Position numbers and translations under genes: made by a program
In this document: positions 5,700 through 8,984 of the stretch, in pieces
How positions within the stretch are numbered: position 1 is the stretch's first letter
Layout of the letters: the number at the start of each line of letters is the position of its first letter
Notes under the pieces: generated by a model
Database searches by the model: none
What the model was told of the DNA's origin: nothing
Seen by the model: the letters and a program-made list of their open reading frames with translations, nothing else
From: Candidatus Aquidulcis sp.
GTDB lineage: Bacteria > Chloroflexota > Anaerolineae > Anaerolineales > E44-bin32
Direction: 5' to 3'
DNA length: 8,984 nucleotides
Assembly (NCBI GenBank): GCA_020723365.1
Contig: DYJB01000082.1
Span: forward strand, 1-8,984

Positions 5700-8079
5700 G
5701 GTGGCGACTATGGGACGCCTTCGTTCGGCCCCTCCCCCCGCCCGCCCTCCCTTCGACTGGGCGATCTTCTCCGCCCTGGTCATGCTCGTGCTGGTTTCGG
5801 CCTACGGCCTGGCAGCGGCTGACTGGGCCGACCACCTGGGGCTGATCCCCACCGTGGCTGTGCTCGGCGTCGTAGCCGGGACGGCACTCGCACGCTCACG
5901 TTTCCCCGGGTGGCTGGCCGCCTTCTTTGCCGCCGCCTACGGCGCCTTCCTGGCGGCGTTCCTCGTTGCCGGCGCCATCAGCGACATCTACGGCTGGCAC
6001 GACCGGCTTGTCGCGCTCGGGAGCCGAATCGCCACCTTCGGCCAGGTTCTCGTGACGGGCGAGCCGAACTACGACCCGCTGATGTTCGTGCTCCTGATGG
6101 TGCTCGTGTACTGGGCGATGGCTGTCCTGGCCGGTTACGTGTGCTTCCGCAAGGGAGCCTTCTGGTGGGCGGTCCTGCCGTCGGGCATCGCGCTGATGAT
6201 CAACGTCTTCTACTACCTGCGCCGCCCGGGGCTGAACGGATACGTGGCGGCCTTTGCCCTGACGGCGGTCCTCTTCCTCTTTGCCCTCAGCCAGGCCCGG
6301 CACAGCCGCGAATGGCGAGCGGCCGGCACGCGCGTCCCGTCGAATGCCCCGGGGCAGATCGCACAGATCGGCATCATCCTGGCCGTCGTCCTGGTCATGC
6401 TCGCCTGGGGTGTACCGTCCTTCGCCCAATCGGAGCGCGCCTCGGACCTGTGGTCCTCCGCTACCCGCCCCTGGGCGCGTGTGCGCCACCGCCTGACCCA
6501 GGCCTTCAGCAGCCTGCGCAACCCGGTGGCCATCGTCAGCGACGTCTTCGGCGACCAGCTCCGGCTTGCGGCAGCTGTCGCCCCGGCCGAAACGCCCATC
6601 TTCACCGCCACGGTCCTGCAGGATGTGGACCCCTCCCTGCGCTTCTACTGGCGGGCTCGCACCTACGACACCTATCAGACCGGGACATGGACTTCGCTGG
6701 AGACCGATCAGGAATCGTACTTCCCGGATGAAGGCTCGTTCCCACTGCCGCCCAATGAAGCGCGGGTGAGGGTCGAGGTCAGCGTCAACCCTCAGGTGGA
6801 GTCGCTCCATCTGCTCTACGTCCCGGCCCAGCCGTCCGGGCTGAATCGGTCAAGCGTGCTGACGGTGATCCGCACGCCGCAGGGCCTGGTCGATGTCTCG
6901 TCGGTGGCGGCGCGCACAACCGTTGTGCGCGGGGAGGTCTACCGCGTCTACGGGGACGTCGCCAATCCGACGGCAGACCAGTTGCGCTCGGCCGGGGGCG
7001 AGTATCCAGCGTGGGTGAGAGAACGATTCCTCCAGCTGCCCGAGGACCTGACGCCTCGCACCCGGCAGCTAGCCATCGAGATCACGCGCGGGCTGAGCAA
7101 TCCGTACGACCAGGCGGTCGCCATCACGCACTGGCTGCGAGACAACATCCAGTACAGCCTGGAGTCCTCCGAGCCCCCCGAAGGCGTCGAGCCGATCGAC
7201 TGGTTCCTGTTCGATCACGGGGTCGGATTCTGCAACTGGTACGCCAGCTCCGAGGTTCTTCTGCTGCGCTCGCTGGGCGTCCCAGCGCGGGTGGCTGCGG
7301 GGTTCGCCCAGGGGACCGTCGACGAGAGCGGACGCCAATACCTCGTGCGCCAGCGCGACGCACATGCCTGGCCCGAGGTCTACTTCCCCGACTACGGGTG
7401 GGTGGAGTTCGAGCCGACATCGGCCCAGCCTCCGCTGCAGAGGCTGGAGGTCGTCGTCCCTTCGGAAGCGACCGAGGGTGAAGCCCAGGCCGATGTTCCT
7501 GACCTCGAGGACGAGATGCGGGACCTGCGCCGCATGCTGGGAGGCCGGATCGATGACGCCGTCGAGGCGGGTCCGGAGATCCCGGTCGAGCGGCCATCGG
7601 CCGCACCCTGGCTGGCAGCCGCAGCGCTGCTGCTGGCAGCCGGGGTGATGTGGATCCGCATCGATCCCGTGGCCCGCTACGCGGCCGGCACGCTGGTCAC
7701 GCGCTCGTTGGCGCGTGCAGGCGTGCGGACCCCGGCGAGGCTGGCACACTACGACCACGGCCCCATGAGCGAGGTAGCCCAGATCTACTGGCGCTGGGTC
7801 GAAGGTCTCGGTCGGATCGGGATGCCGGTGTCCGCCGATCAGACCCCGTTCGAACGCGGGCGGGCCTTCGCCCACGAGTACCCGCTCGAAGCGGAGCGAG
7901 GCTGGACGATCGCCCAGGCCTATGCCGCGGAGCGGTTTGGCGGCAAGACGTCCGATCCGGCGCCGGTGCAGGAAGCATGGCGCGCCCTGGCCCCATGGAT
8001 GGTCCTGCTCTGGCTCGAGAAGGCACCGCTGCGCGCCCGCGCCCGCCTGTCTCCCCGGCGGCAGACGACTTCGCCCTGA
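5698..8079 (+). CDS. TgpA-like membrane transglutaminase/protease-like protein
   Basis: A 793-residue protein with about seven N-terminal membrane helices (roughly 21-41, 48-65, 71-94, 127-147, 153-172, 180-199 and 221-241). A large outside domain follows, then one more helix (about 636-653) and a cytoplasmic C-terminal segment resembling DUF4129 (YWRWVEGLGRIG, then a Pro-Phe-Glu-Arg stretch). The transglutaminase-like core spans about 450-575: C512 in GVGFCNWYASS, H556 in RDAHAWPEVY, and E572 in WVEFEPT at the usual Asp position of the triad. Known: relatives include TgpA of Pseudomonas, an inner-membrane transglutaminase-fold protein with its active site facing out. In other genomes they often accompany MoxR and DUF58 genes, which are not visible here. 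The substrate is unknown; cross-linking and proteolysis are both possible. The start is ambiguous between ATG 5698 and ATG 5710, the second having GGTGG five nt upstream. It is divergent from the M42 operon. Confidence 0.9.
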   Translation: MVATMGRLRSAPPPARPPFDWAIFSALVMLVLVSAYGLAAADWADHLGLIPTVAVLGVVAGTALARSRFPGWLAAFFAAAYGAFLAAFLVAGAISDIYGWHDRLVALGSRIATFGQVLVTGEPNYDPLMFVLLMVLVYWAMAVLAGYVCFRKGAFWWAVLPSGIALMINVFYYLRRPGLNGYVAAFALTAVLFLFALSQARHSREWRAAGTRVPSNAPGQIAQIGIILAVVLVMLAWGVPSFAQSERASDLWSSATRPWARVRHRLTQAFSSLRNPVAIVSDVFGDQLRLAAAVAPAETPIFTATVLQDVDPSLRFYWRARTYDTYQTGTWTSLETDQESYFPDEGSFPLPPNEARVRVEVSVNPQVESLHLLYVPAQPSGLNRSSVLTVIRTPQGLVDVSSVAARTTVVRGEVYRVYGDVANPTADQLRSAGGEYPAWVRERFLQLPEDLTPRTRQLAIEITRGLSNPYDQAVAITHWLRDNIQYSLESSEPPEGVEPIDWFLFDHGVGFCNWYASSEVLLLRSLGVPARVAAGFAQGTVDESGRQYLVRQRDAHAWPEVYFPDYGWVEFEPTSAQPPLQRLEVVVPSEATEGEAQADVPDLEDEMRDLRRMLGGRIDDAVEAGPEIPVERPSAAPWLAAAALLLAAGVMWIRIDPVARYAAGTLVTRSLARAGVRTPARLAHYDHGPMSEVAQIYWRWVEGLGRIGMPVSADQTPFERGRAFAHEYPLEAERGWTIAQAYAAERFGGKTSDPAPVQEAWRALAPWMVLLWLEKAPLRARARLSPRRQTTSP

Positions 8080-8109
8080 CGACTGCCGATCCAGACCCCG
8101 CGCTCCACA

Positions 8110-8116
8110 GGAGGAG
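8110..8116 (+). promoter_or_regulatory. Strong ribosome binding site of the third M42 gene
   Basis: GGAGGAG lies seven nt upstream of the ATG at 8124 and is the best Shine-Dalgarno in the window. It fixes the start of the pseudo-peptidase and shows that the gene is set up for efficient translation, despite its lost catalytic residues. Confidence 0.8.
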
Positions 8117-8123
8117 CATCCGA

Positions 8124-8984
8124 ATGGCGTCTGCTCGAAGTGCGCACTCCGCGCTCCTGGATACGCTGCGCCGCCTGGCCGAGACCGATGGCCCCCCCGG
8201 CCGCGAAGGCGGGGTGCGCCGCAGCGTGCTGGCCGAGGTGAAATCGGACTCGCTGCGCGCACAGGTCTCGCCGCTGGGCAGCCTGTATCTCGAACGGCGT
8301 TCGACGAAGGGCGCCCGCGTGATGCTCGCCGCGCATCTAGATGAGGTCGGCCTGATCGTGTCGCACGTTGACCGCTACGGGATTGCCTGGCTGCACCCGG
8401 CCGGTAAGGTGCAGGCGGCGGAGTGCTCCGGCGCCGGGCTGCGATTCGCCCACGGCGCACTGGCTGTCCTGGGCTGCGCTGCGACCTCCTCGCCCGCTGA
8501 ACAGCCTCCTCGGCTGCTGGCCGACTTCGGCGCCAGGCTTCCGGCCCCCTCGGTACGAACGGGCAGCATGGGTGTGTTCGCCACGTCCTGGCAGGTCGAG
8601 CGCGGCCTGGTGCGAGGCAAGGCTCTGGACAGCCGGGTCGGCGTGGCGCTGGCGTTGCACGCTGCGCGGCGCACCCGGAAGGCGGCCCATTCGCTGGTGC
8701 TGGCATTGACCACGCTCGGGCAGGTCGGGCAGCGTGCGGCGCGTGCGGCCGCCGACGAGCTGGCCCCCGATTGGATCCTGACGCTGGGTGTGCTGATGCT
8801 GTCCGGCCGGCGTGAACCGGAGGCCACGCTGGCCCACAGCGGCAGGGGGCCGGCGATCGTTGTGCGGGCACCACGCTTCGTCGCCGATGCCCGGCTGACC
8901 GAAACGCTGGTGGAGACGGCTGCGCGTGCGCGCCTGCCCCACCAGGTCGTCGTGACGACGGTGAACCCCACCGGCGCCGAGGAG
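8124..8984 (+). CDS. M42-family protein lacking catalytic residues (probable pseudo-peptidase), 3' end beyond window
   Basis: A 287-codon open frame that runs off the right edge. The M42 fold is recognisable throughout: AHLDEVGLIV (H71, D73), LADFGARL where active relatives have a DIGAS-like segment, GKALDSRVGVA (D169) and a C-terminal part that aligns with the paralogues. The motif that should read VQEE is TLGQVGQ, so the general base Glu becomes G199 and the ligand Glu becomes Q200. The next metal-binding Asp becomes G222 in ILTLGVL, and the GGTDAG-type pocket reads NPTGAEE. Three of the six catalytic or metal residues are therefore gone; the last His lies outside the window. It starts 44 nt after the transglutaminase-like gene on the same strand and is probably co-transcribed with it. 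The frame is open with normal high-GC codons, which argues against simple decay. It is likely a non-catalytic subunit or a protein with a new role. Confidence 0.85.
   Translation, partial: MASARSAHSALLDTLRRLAETDGPPGREGGVRRSVLAEVKSDSLRAQVSPLGSLYLERRSTKGARVMLAAHLDEVGLIVSHVDRYGIAWLHPAGKVQAAECSGAGLRFAHGALAVLGCAATSSPAEQPPRLLADFGARLPAPSVRTGSMGVFATSWQVERGLVRGKALDSRVGVALALHAARRTRKAAHSLVLALTTLGQVGQRAARAAADELAPDWILTLGVLMLSGRREPEATLAHSGRGPAIVVRAPRFVADARLTETLVETAARARLPHQVVVTTVNPTGAEE

Noticed and set aside
7069..8874. A 601-codon open frame on the minus strand covering much of the transglutaminase and third M42 genes
   Set aside because: It is antisense to two clearly recognisable proteins and is Arg/Pro/Ala-rich without any motif. 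Such frames are expected opposite high-GC codons.

Overview
This is a high-GC bacterial window with tightly packed genes. Three things suggest a Chloroflexota (Anaerolineae-like) genome, probably an environmental assembly: the Thr/Pro-rich extracellular tail, the clustered M42 peptidases, and the TgpA-like membrane transglutaminase. This is an inference from gene content, since no phylogenetic marker is present.

Layout: (1) Positions 1-494 (+) hold the 3' end of a PLP-dependent D-cysteine desulfhydrase/ACC deaminase-family enzyme. (2) Positions 495-1020 are about 526 nt without a believable gene, between two convergent genes. (3) Positions 1021-2598 (-) encode a five-TM protein with an external alkaline-phosphatase/sulfatase-superfamily domain. 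It has its own promoter and a GTG start, and its GC content looks lower than that of its neighbours. (4) Positions 2599-2900 form a gap with two hairpins and that promoter. (5) Positions 5450 down to 2901 (-) are a three-gene operon: a small membrane-anchored Thr/Pro-rich protein, then two intact M42 metallo-aminopeptidases, with 6-nt junctions and a good promoter at 5499-5471. (6) Positions 5698-8079 (+) are a divergent eight-TM transglutaminase-like protein. (7) Positions 8124-8984 (+, cut by the window end) are a third M42-family protein, 44 nt downstream with a strong Shine-Dalgarno.

The most interesting signal is the third M42 protein. It is an open, well-translated frame of at least 287 codons, but the catalytic Glu pair is replaced by Gly-Gln and the next metal-binding Asp by Gly. 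The His-x-Asp and Leu-Asp sites remain. It looks like a pseudo-peptidase kept close to two catalytically complete paralogues. M42 enzymes form TET dodecamers and paralogues can mix in one particle, so it could be a structural or regulatory subunit. That role is a hypothesis. No RNA genes, CRISPR arrays, transposases or phage genes were found.
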